Counted from the stretch's first letter, positions 24,528-33,378 are shown. The stretch: 39,867 nt of DNA from Streptomyces sp. ISL-66 (GCF_018614135.1 NZ_JAGGOW010000134.1:1-39867), one strand, 5' to 3'. The notes: generated by a model from the sequence alone, not told the origin. A program made the numbers and translations.

Positions 24528-24637
24528 GACTCACGTCCTCGGTTCGGCGGAGGGCGCGGTCGAGGACGCCGTGCGCCGCGGGACCGGACCGGCCGCCCCG
24601 ACGCGTGATTGTCATGTCCCGCGCAAGCATTGCGTCG

Positions 24638-24666
24638 AGAATCGCTACTGCGCAGTACAGAGTCAA
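24638..24666 (-). promoter_or_regulatory. Promoter of the dipeptidase-like gene with a palindrome in its spacer
   Basis: On the minus strand TTGACT (24661-24666) and GATTCT (24638-24643) are separated by exactly 17 bases. The spacer contains the 12-bp palindrome TACTGCGCAGTA (24646-24657), an ideal place for a repressor. Just upstream, GGTCA-CA-TGACC (24674-24685) is a second inverted repeat. The leader to GTG 24527 is about 100 bases. Confidence 0.6.
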
Positions 24667-24730
24667 GAGTCCGGGTCACATGACCTGATGGATCGTCACC
24701 TCAAGTGCCCGCCTGCCGAAGTGGCGCGGC

Positions 24731-25432
24731 TCAGGCGTCCCGCACCGCCAGGGCGGCCGCGTAACCCCCGGGGGAGGGCAGGTCCGTCAGGATCCAGCCG
24801 GGGACCGGCGCCGGTTCGGGGGCGGATCCGACGTAGGGCTCGGCGAGTCCGAGGGCGATGCCGACGCCGGTGGCCTTGAGGCAGGCCTCCTTGCGGGACC
24901 AGACGCGGGCGAGCGCGGAGGGCCGGTCGGCGTCGGACAGGGGCCGCAGTTCGGCGATCTCCTCCGCGTGCAGGCTCGTCAGGACGTCGTCGGTGGCGGC
25001 CGGCCCCGGCACGGCCTCCACATCCACCCCGACGGGCACCCGGGCGAAGGCGAAGTAGGCGAGGTCGCCGCTGTGCGAGAGCGAGAAGTGCACTCCGCCC
25101 CCGACCACGGCGGGGCGACCGTGGGGCCCGCCGCAGCAGGGGCAGTCCTCCCGGGTCAGCTCGACCGCCTGGGGGTCCCGGCCGAGGTAGCCGCCCAGCA
25201 GCGCCCGCAGGCCCAGGTGCGAAGTCAGGTAGCGGTGCCGGTCCGCCTCGCGCAGCAGCTTCGCGGCGCGCTCCACCTCGGCCGCGTCCAGCACCGCCGC
25301 CGCGTCCGGGACCCGGTACCCGCCGACGATGTCGAGGGTGGTGTCCAGCGCCCACACGGACACGGCCGGGCCGACGGGAAGCGGGCCGGTCCGCGGCGCG
25401 GCCCGCCCGAGCTGACTCAAGGACTTGATCAC
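24731..25432 (-). CDS. Sfp-type 4'-phosphopantetheinyl transferase
   Basis: Transfers the phosphopantetheine arm from CoA to a carrier-protein serine, converting apo-NRPS/PKS to holo. Conserved blocks are HFSLSHSGDLAYFA (about 115-128), VGVDVEA with metal-binding Asp137 and Glu139, and WSRKEACLKATG (178-189, Trp178, Lys181, Glu182). An uncommon DCPCCGGPHGRP Cys cluster precedes them, as in many actinobacterial members. GTG 25432 gives 233 residues but lacks a ribosome site; the frame stays open to TTG 25570 with unremarkable sequence. It is divergent from the Pls-type NRPS at 25700, whose thiolation domain is the obvious substrate. The 267-base gap must hold both promoters; a TAAACT at 25602-25607 is a possible -10 for the NRPS. 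Confidence 0.9.
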   Translation of the reverse strand: MIKSLSQLGRAAPRTGPLPVGPAVSVWALDTTLDIVGGYRVPDAAAVLDAAEVERAAKLLREADRHRYLTSHLGLRALLGGYLGRDPQAVELTREDCPCCGGPHGRPAVVGGGVHFSLSHSGDLAYFAFARVPVGVDVEAVPGPAATDDVLTSLHAEEIAELRPLSDADRPSALARVWSRKEACLKATGVGIALGLAEPYVGSAPEPAPVPGWILTDLPSPGGYAAALAVRDA

Positions 25433-25699
25433 CTGGCGAGAGTAGATGAAGAGTGTCCCGGGTTCGTCGCCGAGTACCCGTGCGCGCTTCCGCCCGGGGA
25501 GCGGACGATCGGCGGATCTGAACGTCCACTCGTCCGCCGCTGAATACCGTTCCTTCCCGGCCACGCGCAAGTCTTCGGTAAGGGAATCCTTGCCCGAGCA
25601 CTAAACTGACGGGCTGTTTGGCGCTGGTGCGGAACAACCCGGGCAGACCCGGGCTCCGTCCGGCGACCCGGAGGTTCCGGGAGCGAGACGCGAGGGCCG

Positions 25700-28600
25700 A
25701 TGGCAGGCACACCTGAGCGCGGTGACGTCACTCTGCTCGACGACGGGACCGGGCCCGACGACGGGACCGGGCTCGACGCCGCGTCCGGGCTCCACCACGC
25801 GACCGGGCCCGACGCCGCGACGGGGCGCGACGATCGGGACGGGGCCGAGGAGACCGGCAAGTCGGCGCGGTTCTCCGGCGGGCCCGCCGCCCCGGCGCGC
25901 ACCCTCGTCGACGTCTTCGAGGCCTCCGTGCGGGCGTACCCCGACGATCTCGCCCTCGACGACGGCACCGGCCGGCTGACCTACCGGGCGCTGGCCGTCG
26001 AGGTCGAGCGCCGGCGGCGCGCCCTCGCGGCCGCCGGGGTGGGACTCGGCGACCGGGTCGGCGTCCGCGTGCCCTCCGGGACGAACGAGCTGTACGCCGG
26101 CATCCTCGCCGTGCTCGCGGTGGGCGCCGCCTACGTGCCGGTCGACGCCGAGGACCCGGACGAGCGGGCCGAGCTGGTCTTCGGCGAGGCCGGAGTACGG
26201 GCCGTGCTGGGCGCCGGACAGCGCATCGAAGCCACCGGCCTCGCGGACCCCGCAGCGCCCGCCGCACGGCCCGGCCCCGAGCACGACGCGTGGATCATCT
26301 TCACCTCCGGCTCCACCGGCAAGCCCAAGGGCGTCGCCGTCAGCCACCGCAGCGCGGCCGCCTTCGTGGACGCCGAGGCCGCACTGTTCCTCGCCGAGGA
26401 GCCGATCGGGCCCGGCGACCGGGTCATGGCCGGACTGTCCGTCGCCTTCGACGCCTCCTGCGAGGAGATGTGGCTGGCCTGGCGCTACGGCGCCTGCCTC
26501 GTGCCCGTTCCCCGCTCCCAGGTGCGCACCGGCGCCGACCTCGGCCCCTGGCTGGTGGAACAGGAGATCTCCGTGGTCTCCACCGTGCCGACCCTGGCCG
26601 CGCTCTGGGAGCCCGAGGACCTGGGCGAGGTACGGCTGCTGATCTTCGGCGGCGAGGCCTGCCCGCCCGAGCTGACCCAGCGCCTGGTCACCGAGGGCCG
26701 CGAGGTCTGGAACACCTACGGCCCCACCGAGGCCACCGTCGTCGCCTGCGCCTCGCTCCTGACCGGTGAGGAACCGATCCGGATCGGACTCCCGCTGAAC
26801 GGCTGGGAACTGGCCGTGATCGACGAGTCCGGCGAGCCGGTGCCGATGGGCGGCAGCGGCCAGCTCGTGATCGGCGGCGTCGGCCTGGCCCGCTACCTGG
26901 ACCCCGGGAAGGACGCCGAGAAGTACGCCCCGCTGGAATCCCTCGGCTGGGAGCGCGCCTACCGCAGCGGCGACCTCGTCCGCGCCGAACCGGAGGGCCT
27001 GGTCTTCCTCGGCCGCGGCGACGAGCAGATCAAGCTCGGCGGCCGCCGGATCGAGCTGGGCGAGGTCGACTCCGCGCTCCAGGCCCTGCCCGGCGTCGCC
27101 GGCGCGGCCGCCGCCGTACGCACCGCGCGCAGCGGCAACCAACTGCTCGTCGGCTACCTGGTCACCCAGGAGGGCTGGGACCACGCCGCGGCGGTGACGC
27201 GGCTGCGCGCCGAACTGCCGGCGGCCCTCGTACCGCTGCTCGCGCCGGTCGGCGAACTGCCGACCCGCACCTCCGGCAAGGTCGACCGCGACGCGCTGCC
27301 CTGGCCCCTGCCCGCACTGGAGACCACCGGCCCCGCGGAGCAGCTCTACGGCACCGAGGCCTGGCTCGCCGAGCAGTGGAGCGAAACCCTCGGCGTGGCC
27401 GTCACCGGCCCCGCCGACGACTTCTTCGCCATCGGCGGCAACAGCCTCGCCGCCGCCCGGCTCACCACCCGGCTGCGCACCCGCTACCCGAGCGCGGCCG
27501 TACTCGACATCTACCAGCGGCCCACCCTGCGCAAGCTGGCCCGGCACCTGGAGAAGTCCGCACAGGACGACGGCGCGGTCCGGACCGTCGCGCCCGTCGC
27601 GCTGCGGACCAAGGTGATCCAGTCGCTGCTGCTGCTCCCGCTGTTCACCCTGGTCGGCCTGCGCTGGACGGTGGCGCTGCTGGCCCTGGGCAACGTACTG
27701 CACCGGGTCGGCTCCCATCCTTGGGCGCCCACCGCCTCCTGGTGGCTCGTCGCCGCCGGTGCGGCGCTGCTCTTCAGCCCGCCGGGCCGCCTCGCGATCG
27801 CGGCCGGCGGCGCCCGCCTGCTGCTGCGCGGAGTGAAGGCGGGACGCTACCCGCGGGGCGGAAGCGTGCACCTGCGGCTGTGGACGGCCGAGCGGCTGGC
27901 CGAGTACGTCGGCGCCACGGCGCTCACCGGCTCCTGGCTGGAGCGCTACGCGCGGGCGCTCGGCGCCAAGGTCGGCCCCGAGGTCGACCTGCACTCGATG
28001 CCCCCGGTCACGGGCATGCTCAAGCTCGGCCGCGGCTGCGCCGTGGAGTCCGAAGTGGACCTCTGCGGGCACTGGCTGGACGGGGACCGGCTCGAGATCG
28101 GCCCGGTCAAGGTCGGCGCCGGCGCCGTGGTCGGCACCCGCAGCATCCTCTTCCCCGGCGCGCGCGTCGGCAAGCGGGCCGAGGTGGCCCCCGGCTCCGC
28201 CGTGGTCGGGCAGGTTCCGACCGGCCAGCGCTGGGCCGGAGCGCCCGCCGTCAAACTGGGCAGGGCCAAGCGCAACTGGCCCGAGGAGCGCCCGCCGCGC
28301 GGGCTCCCCTGGCGGGCGGCGTACGGGACGGCCGGCTTCTGCCTCACGGCCCTGCCCGTGCTCGCCGCCCTGCCCGCCCTGCTCGTGGTGAGCCGGTTCC
28401 TACCCGCCGACGCCCCTCTCGCCCAGGCCCTGCGCGGAGCGCTGCTCGCCGTGGTGCCCGGGGCGCTCGCCTTCGGCTCCGCCTACGCGCTGCTGCTGCT
28501 GGTCTCCGTACGCCTGCTCAGCCTGGGGCTGCGTGCGGGCGTCCACCCCACGCACAGCCGGACCGGCTGGCAGGCCTGGACGGTCACCCAGCTGATGGAC

Positions 28601-29695
28601 CTGTCCCGGGAGACGCTCTTCCCGCTGTACGCGGGGCTGATCACCCCGGTCTGGCTGAGGCTGCTCGGCATGAAGATCGGCCGCGGCGCCGAGGTGTCCA
28701 CCGTGCTGGCGCTGCCGAGCCTCACCACGGTCGGCGACGGCGCGTTCCTCGCCGACGACACCCTGACCGCCCCCTACGAACTGGGCGGCGGCTGGATGCG
28801 GATCGGGCACTCCGAGATCGGCCGCCGGGCCTTCCTCGGCAACTCCGGAATGACCGCGCCGGGCCGCAGCGTGCCGGACGACGGACTGGTCGGCGTGCTG
28901 TCCGCGACACCCAAGAAGGCCAAGAAGGGAAGCTCGTACCTAGGCCTGCCGCCGGTACGGCTGCCGCGGTCCGCCGCGGCCGCCGACCGGAGCCGGACGT
29001 ACGATCCGCCCGCGCACCTGCTGTGGGCGCGCGGCCTGGTGGAGCTGTGCCGGCTCCTCCCCGTCTTCTGCTCGGCCGCCCTGGCCGTACTGACCGCGGC
29101 GGCGCTCTGTGCGCTGATGCGGGCGGACGGTCCGGGGATCTGGGTGGCCGCGCTGCTGTCGGGAGCGATCCTGCTCGCCGCCGGTCTGGCCGCGTGCGCG
29201 CTCTCGGTGGCCGCGAAGTGGCTGCTGGTGGGCCGGCACCGGGCGGGGGAACACCCGCTGTGGAGCGGCTTCGTGTGGCGCAACGAGCTGGCCGACACCT
29301 TTGTCGAGGTACTGGCCGTGCCGTGGCTGGCCGGATCGGTGCCCGGCACGCCGCTGCTGTCCCTGTGGCTGCGCGCGCTCGGTGCCCGGATCGGCCGGGG
29401 CGTGTGGTGCGAGAGCTACTGGCTGCCCGAGACCGATCTGGTGGTGCTGGGCGACGCGGTCAGCGTGAACCGCGGCTGCGTTCTGCAGACGCACCTCTTC
29501 CACGACCGGATCTTGAGGACGGATACTGTGGTCCTCCGCGAGGGCGCCACCCTGGGCCCGGGCGGAATCGTCCTGCCCGGCAGCACGGTCGGAGCCCGCA
29601 GCACGCTGGGGCCCGCCTCGCTGGTGATGGCCGGGGAATCCGTCCCCGCCGACTCCCGCTGGCTGGGCAATCCGATCGAAGCATGGCGGTCCTGA
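25700..29695 (+). CDS. Pls/PosA family NRPS (homopoly-amino-acid synthetase type)
   Basis: A 1331-residue membrane NRPS with the architecture of epsilon-poly-L-lysine synthetase. The adenylation domain has FTSGSTGKPKG (about 200), FDASCEEMW (Asp251), NTYGPTEATVV and SGKVDR (Lys527). Aligned by eye to GrsA, the pocket reads D-A-E-S-I-G-T-V-V-K, near the lysine code. The thiolation domain is DDFFAIGGNSL with Ser582. No condensation or thioesterase domain is present. Instead there are three paired membrane segments (about 638-712, 876-944, 1112-1177), each followed by a hexapeptide left-handed-helix module (about 750-850, 987-1087, 1223-1331). ATG 25700 has GAGGG upstream. A PPTase is divergent and an M1 peptidase follows. 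Poly-ornithine or other diamino acids remain possible. Confidence 0.92.
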   Translation: MAGTPERGDVTLLDDGTGPDDGTGLDAASGLHHATGPDAATGRDDRDGAEETGKSARFSGGPAAPARTLVDVFEASVRAYPDDLALDDGTGRLTYRALAVEVERRRRALAAAGVGLGDRVGVRVPSGTNELYAGILAVLAVGAAYVPVDAEDPDERAELVFGEAGVRAVLGAGQRIEATGLADPAAPAARPGPEHDAWIIFTSGSTGKPKGVAVSHRSAAAFVDAEAALFLAEEPIGPGDRVMAGLSVAFDASCEEMWLAWRYGACLVPVPRSQVRTGADLGPWLVEQEISVVSTVPTLAALWEPEDLGEVRLLIFGGEACPPELTQRLVTEGREVWNTYGPTEATVVACASLLTGEEPIRIGLPLNGWELAVIDESGEPVPMGGSGQLVIGGVGLARYLDPGKDAEKYAPLESLGWERAYRSGDLVRAEPEGLVFLGRGDEQIKLGGRRIELGEVDSALQALPGVAGAAAAVRTARSGNQLLVGYLVTQEGWDHAAAVTRLRAELPAALVPLLAPVGELPTRTSGKVDRDALPWPLPALETTGPAEQLYGTEAWLAEQWSETLGVAVTGPADDFFAIGGNSLAAARLTTRLRTRYPSAAVLDIYQRPTLRKLARHLEKSAQDDGAVRTVAPVALRTKVIQSLLLLPLFTLVGLRWTVALLALGNVLHRVGSHPWAPTASWWLVAAGAALLFSPPGRLAIAAGGARLLLRGVKAGRYPRGGSVHLRLWTAERLAEYVGATALTGSWLERYARALGAKVGPEVDLHSMPPVTGMLKLGRGCAVESEVDLCGHWLDGDRLEIGPVKVGAGAVVGTRSILFPGARVGKRAEVAPGSAVVGQVPTGQRWAGAPAVKLGRAKRNWPEERPPRGLPWRAAYGTAGFCLTALPVLAALPALLVVSRFLPADAPLAQALRGALLAVVPGALAFGSAYALLLLVSVRLLSLGLRAGVHPTHSRTGWQAWTVTQLMDLSRETLFPLYAGLITPVWLRLLGMKIGRGAEVSTVLALPSLTTVGDGAFLADDTLTAPYELGGGWMRIGHSEIGRRAFLGNSGMTAPGRSVPDDGLVGVLSATPKKAKKGSSYLGLPPVRLPRSAAAADRSRTYDPPAHLLWARGLVELCRLLPVFCSAALAVLTAAALCALMRADGPGIWVAALLSGAILLAAGLAACALSVAAKWLLVGRHRAGEHPLWSGFVWRNELADTFVEVLAVPWLAGSVPGTPLLSLWLRALGARIGRGVWCESYWLPETDLVVLGDAVSVNRGCVLQTHLFHDRILRTDTVVLREGATLGPGGIVLPGSTVGARSTLGPASLVMAGESVPADSRWLGNPIEAWRS

Positions 29696-29722
29696 AGGGC
29701 AGTTGCGGCCTGTCGTACCTCA

Positions 29723-29816
29723 CACGGCACGCGGCGCACTTCGTACGTCGCACGGCACGCGGCGCACATCGCACGAACAGAGCACGGCACGCACGGCACG
29801 GCACGCACGGCAGGGC
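29723..29816. repeat. CACGGCACG repeat cluster between the NRPS and M1 peptidase genes
   Basis: A 17-bp direct repeat, CACGGCACGCGGCGCAC, occurs at 29723-29739 and 29751-29767. From 29782 to 29816 shorter CACGGCACG-type units follow head to tail. The cluster fills most of the 138-base gap, so it lies in the leader of the peptidase gene. No hairpin or ORF explains it. Confidence 0.6.
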
Positions 29817-29833
29817 AGGGAGCGGAAGCGGCA

Positions 29834-31180
29834 GTGAGCGGCCAGAAGACAGCGGCATCGGACCCGTACTTTCCGGCCAACGGCGACCCCCGTTACCGGG
29901 TGCACCGGTACGAACTCGCCCTGGACTACCGCCCCGCCCCCAACCGGCTGGCCGGGACGGCCCGGCTCAACGCGATCGCCGGGCGGGCAGCGCTTCCCGA
30001 GTTCCACCTCAACCTGGCCGATTTCAAGGTGGGCCGGGTCCTGGTGAACGGCCGGGCGCCGCACTACGCCCACCGGGGCGGCAAACTCCGCATCCGGCCG
30101 GCCAAGCCGCTGCCCGCCGGCTCCGCCTTCACCGTGGAGGTCCACTGGGCGGGCAACCCCAAGCCGGTGGCCAGCCCCTGGGGCGGCCTCGGCTGGGAGG
30201 AACTGACCGACGGAGCGCTCGTGGCCAGCCAGCCGGTCGGCGCGCCCTCCTGGTACCCGTGCAACGACCGGCCCGCCGACAAGGCCTCGTACCATATCTC
30301 GGTCAACACGCCCTCCGCCTACACCGTGGTGGCCGGCGGCCGGCTGCTCACCCGTACGACCAGGGCCAGCACGACGACCTGGGTGTACGAGCAGTCCGCG
30401 CCGACCCCCAGCTACCTGGTAGGGCTGTCCATCGGCATGTACCAGACGGTGCTGCTCGGCGACCCCGGGCTCGGCGGTGTTCCGCAGAGCGCCCACGTGC
30501 CGGCGCACCTGCTGCCACGGTTCTCCCGCGACTTCGCCCGGCAGCCCGCCATGATGCGGCTCTTCGAGGAACTCTTCGGGCCCTACCCCTTCGGCGAGTA
30601 CGCCGTCGTCGTCGCCGACGAGGAGCTGGACGTCCCCGTGGAAGCCCAGGGCCTCTCCCTGTTCGGCGCCAACCACGTGGACGGAGTCCGCGGTTCGGAG
30701 CGCCTCGTCGCCCACGAGCTCGCGCACCAGTGGTTCGGCAACAGCGTGACCATCGCCGACTGGCGGCACATCTGGCTCAACGAGGGCTTCGCGAAGTACG
30801 CCGAATGGCTCTGGTCGGAGCACTCCGGGGGCCGCACCGCGCACGAGCTGGCGGCCGCCGCGCACCGGCTGCTGGCCTCGCGGCCGCAGGACCTGAGGCT
30901 GGCCGACCCGGGCCGCAAGCTGATGTTCGACGACCGCCTCTACCAGCGCGGGGGCCTCGCCGTGCACGCGGTCCGCTGCGCCCTGGGCGACGGGGCGTTC
31001 TTCGGGATGCTGCGCGACTGGGCCGTCGTGCACCGCCACGGCGTGGTGACCACCGCCGGTTTCACCGCCCACGTGGGGCGCTACGCGGGCGAGCCGATGG
31101 ACGACCTGTTCGCGGCCTGGCTGTACGAGACGCCCCTTCCGCCGCTCCAGTCCTTCCCCTCCCTCCCGTCTCGCTCGTAG
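29834..31180 (+). CDS. M1 family zinc aminopeptidase, cytosolic
   Basis: Zinc aminopeptidase of 448 residues. GTG 29834 has GGAAG upstream. The catalytic site is HELAHQWF (His294, Glu295, His298) with the third ligand Glu317 in NEGFAKYAEW, 19 residues on as usual for M1. The exopeptidase motif, normally GAMEN, reads PVEAQG here. No signal peptide or membrane helix is seen. The N-terminal saddle (about 20-190) and catalytic domain are complete, but the long C-terminal helical domain of PepN-type enzymes is missing, as in other short members. It follows the Pls-type NRPS on the same strand after a repeat-filled gap. By analogy with poly-lysine-degrading M1 enzymes of producers, it may hydrolyse the NRPS product. 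Confidence 0.88.
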   Translation: MSGQKTAASDPYFPANGDPRYRVHRYELALDYRPAPNRLAGTARLNAIAGRAALPEFHLNLADFKVGRVLVNGRAPHYAHRGGKLRIRPAKPLPAGSAFTVEVHWAGNPKPVASPWGGLGWEELTDGALVASQPVGAPSWYPCNDRPADKASYHISVNTPSAYTVVAGGRLLTRTTRASTTTWVYEQSAPTPSYLVGLSIGMYQTVLLGDPGLGGVPQSAHVPAHLLPRFSRDFARQPAMMRLFEELFGPYPFGEYAVVVADEELDVPVEAQGLSLFGANHVDGVRGSERLVAHELAHQWFGNSVTIADWRHIWLNEGFAKYAEWLWSEHSGGRTAHELAAAAHRLLASRPQDLRLADPGRKLMFDDRLYQRGGLAVHAVRCALGDGAFFGMLRDWAVVHRHGVVTTAGFTAHVGRYAGEPMDDLFAAWLYETPLPPLQSFPSLPSRS

Positions 31181-31262
31181 CCGACGGGGCCCCGGCCTCA
31201 CGGGGACCCCGGGGTTGTCCACAGGTTCGGGCGGACGGAGCCGGGGTGTCCGCGGCTGCCGT

Positions 31263-31268
31263 TAGGCT
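31263..31268 (+). promoter_or_regulatory. -10-like TAGGCT for a leaderless recQ transcript
   Basis: TAGGCT fits the Streptomyces -10 consensus and ends 6 bases before the recQ ATG. No ribosome site is present, so transcription probably starts at or next to the start codon. A convincing -35 is not seen. Confidence 0.4.
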
Positions 31269-31274
31269 TCGTGA

Positions 31275-33362
31275 ATGGCCCTTCCGGACGCTTCCCCCGA
31301 GACCTCCGCCGCGTTGCAGGTACTGCACCGCGTCTTCGGTTACAGCTCCTTCCGCGGTGAGCAGCAGGAGATCATCGAGCAGGTGGTCGGCGGCGGCGAC
31401 GCCCTCGTGCTGATGCCGACCGGCGGCGGCAAGTCGCTCTGCTACCAGATCCCCGCGCTCGTCAGAGAAGGCACGGGCGTCGTGATCTCGCCGCTCATCG
31501 CGCTCATGCAGGACCAGGTGAACGCGCTGACCGCCCTCGGGGTGCGGGCCGGGTTCCTCAATTCGACCCAGGACGCGCAAGAGCGGCAGGCCGTCGAGCG
31601 GGCCTTCCTCGAAGACGAGCTCGACCTGCTCTACCTGGCTCCCGAGCGGCTGCGCACCGAGAGCGCCCAGCGGCTCCTCGACCGGGGCAAGGTGTCGCTC
31701 TTCGCGATCGACGAGGCGCACTGCGTCGCCCAGTGGGGTCACGACTTCCGGCCCGACTACCTCGCGCTGTCCATGCTGCACGAGCGCTGGCCGAAGGTGC
31801 CGCGGATCGCGCTGACCGCGACGGCCACCGAGGCCACCCACGCCGAGATCGTGACGCGGCTCGACCTCGGGGACGCCCGGCACTTCGTCGCCAGCTTCGA
31901 CCGGCCGAACATCCAGTACCGGATCGCCCCGAAGGACAAGCCGCTGGCGCAGCTGCTGGAGCTGATCCGGACCGAGCACGCCGGGGACGCCGGAGTCGTC
32001 TACTGCCTCTCCCGGTCCTCGGTGGAGAAGACCGCGGCCTTCCTGGTCGAGCAGGGCATCGACGCCGTGGCGTACCACGCGGGGATGGACTCCAGGACGC
32101 GCGCCGCGAACCAGGCGCGCTTCCTGCGGGAGGACGGGGTCGTGGTCGTGGCCACGATCGCCTTCGGCATGGGCATCGACAAGCCGGACGTGCGCTTCGT
32201 GGCCCACCTCGACCTGCCGAAGTCGGTCGAGGGCTACTACCAGGAGACCGGCCGGGCCGGCCGCGACGGCGAGCCGGCCACGGCGTGGCTGGCGTACGGC
32301 CTGCAGGACGTGGTCCAGCAGCGCAAGCTCATCGAGGGCTCCGAGGGAGACGACGCGCACCGCCGCTCGCTGGGCATGCACCTGGACGCCATGCTCGCGC
32401 TGTGCGAGACGGTCGACTGCCGTCGGTCGCGGCTGCTGGCGTACTTCGGCCAGCCGGGCGAGCCGTGCGGCAACTGCGACACCTGTCTCACGCCGGCCGA
32501 GTCCTGGGACGGGACGGTCGCGGCGCAGAAACTGCTGTCCACGGTGTGGAGGCTGGCGAAGGAGCGGCGCCAGAAGTTCGGCGCCGGCCAGATCATCGAC
32601 ATCCTGCAGGGCAAGAAGACGGCCAAGGTCATCCAGTTCGACCACGACGCGCTCTCGGTGTTCGGCATCGGGTCGGACCTGAGCACGGCCGAGTGGCGCG
32701 GCGTCGTGCGCCAGCTGCTGGCGCTGCGGCTGCTCTCGGTGGAGGGCGAGTACGGAACGCTCGTGCTGACGGACGAGAGCGCCGAGGTGCTGGGCGGTCG
32801 GCGCAGCGTCTCGATGCGGAAGGAGAAGGCGGCCCCGGCCCTGGCGCGCAAGGAATCCGGATCGCGCTCCGGGAAGGGCGCCCGGGTCCCCGTCGACCTG
32901 CCGGCCGCCGCCGAACCGGTCTTCCTGGCCCTGCGTGCCTGGCGGGCGGCGACGGCCCGCGAGCAGGGCGTCCCGGCGTACGTCGTCTTCCACGACGCGA
33001 CGCTGCGGGAGATCGCGACCCGAGTGCCCGCCACGGCGGCGGAGTTGGGCACCATCGGCGGGATCGGCGAGGCAAAGCTCGCCAAGTACGCCCAGGGCGT
33101 CCTGGACACCCTGGCGGAGTGCGGCGCCACCGCGTCGGACGCCACTGGCCCCGGCGCCACCGCGTCCGTCGCCGCCACACCCGCTACCGCGTCCGGCGCG
33201 GTGGCCGCCGCAGGACCTCCAGGCGGGCTCGCCCCGGTGGCTGCTGCCGCTCCGGTTCCCGCCGGGCCCGCGCCGGAGGCTCCGTCCGCGGCGCCGTACC
33301 CCGACGAACCTCCCTTCGACCTGGACGAGATGGAGCCGCCCTGGGACGAGGACTGGCAGTAG
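31275..33362 (+). CDS. recQ: ATP-dependent DNA helicase RecQ
   Basis: 3'-5' DNA helicase of 695 residues for recombination and fork repair. Motif 0/I are FGYSSFRGEQ and MPTGGGKS (Lys53); motif II is DEAH (146-149); motif V-VI are IAFGMGIDKPDVRFV and QETGRAGRDG. The RecQ-Ct zinc site has Cys382, Cys398, Cys401 and Cys404. A winged-helix RQC part (about 410-520) and an HRDC domain (about 545-620) follow, then a 70-residue Ala/Pro-rich acidic tail ending DEMEPPWDEDWQ. This DD/W-rich acidic end resembles SSB-type C-terminal interaction peptides only loosely. The ATG 31275 has no Shine-Dalgarno but a close -10, so leaderless expression is likely. Confidence 0.95.
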   Translation: MALPDASPETSAALQVLHRVFGYSSFRGEQQEIIEQVVGGGDALVLMPTGGGKSLCYQIPALVREGTGVVISPLIALMQDQVNALTALGVRAGFLNSTQDAQERQAVERAFLEDELDLLYLAPERLRTESAQRLLDRGKVSLFAIDEAHCVAQWGHDFRPDYLALSMLHERWPKVPRIALTATATEATHAEIVTRLDLGDARHFVASFDRPNIQYRIAPKDKPLAQLLELIRTEHAGDAGVVYCLSRSSVEKTAAFLVEQGIDAVAYHAGMDSRTRAANQARFLREDGVVVVATIAFGMGIDKPDVRFVAHLDLPKSVEGYYQETGRAGRDGEPATAWLAYGLQDVVQQRKLIEGSEGDDAHRRSLGMHLDAMLALCETVDCRRSRLLAYFGQPGEPCGNCDTCLTPAESWDGTVAAQKLLSTVWRLAKERRQKFGAGQIIDILQGKKTAKVIQFDHDALSVFGIGSDLSTAEWRGVVRQLLALRLLSVEGEYGTLVLTDESAEVLGGRRSVSMRKEKAAPALARKESGSRSGKGARVPVDLPAAAEPVFLALRAWRAATAREQGVPAYVVFHDATLREIATRVPATAAELGTIGGIGEAKLAKYAQGVLDTLAECGATASDATGPGATASVAATPATASGAVAAAGPPGGLAPVAAAAPVPAGPAPEAPSAAPYPDEPPFDLDEMEPPWDEDWQ

Positions 33363-33378
33363 GAGCCGGGAGGAGCCA

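Noticed and set aside
25601..28072. Long minus-strand open frame (823 codons) opposite the NRPS
   Set aside because: Its translation is a Gly/Arg/Asp/Val-rich shadow typical of high-GC antisense frames. The plus strand has complete NRPS motifs.
27376..31413. Long plus-strand open frame (1345 codons) across the NRPS, repeat gap and M1 gene
   Set aside because: It is out of frame with both recognised genes and its product is Arg/Pro/Gly-rich low complexity without any motif.
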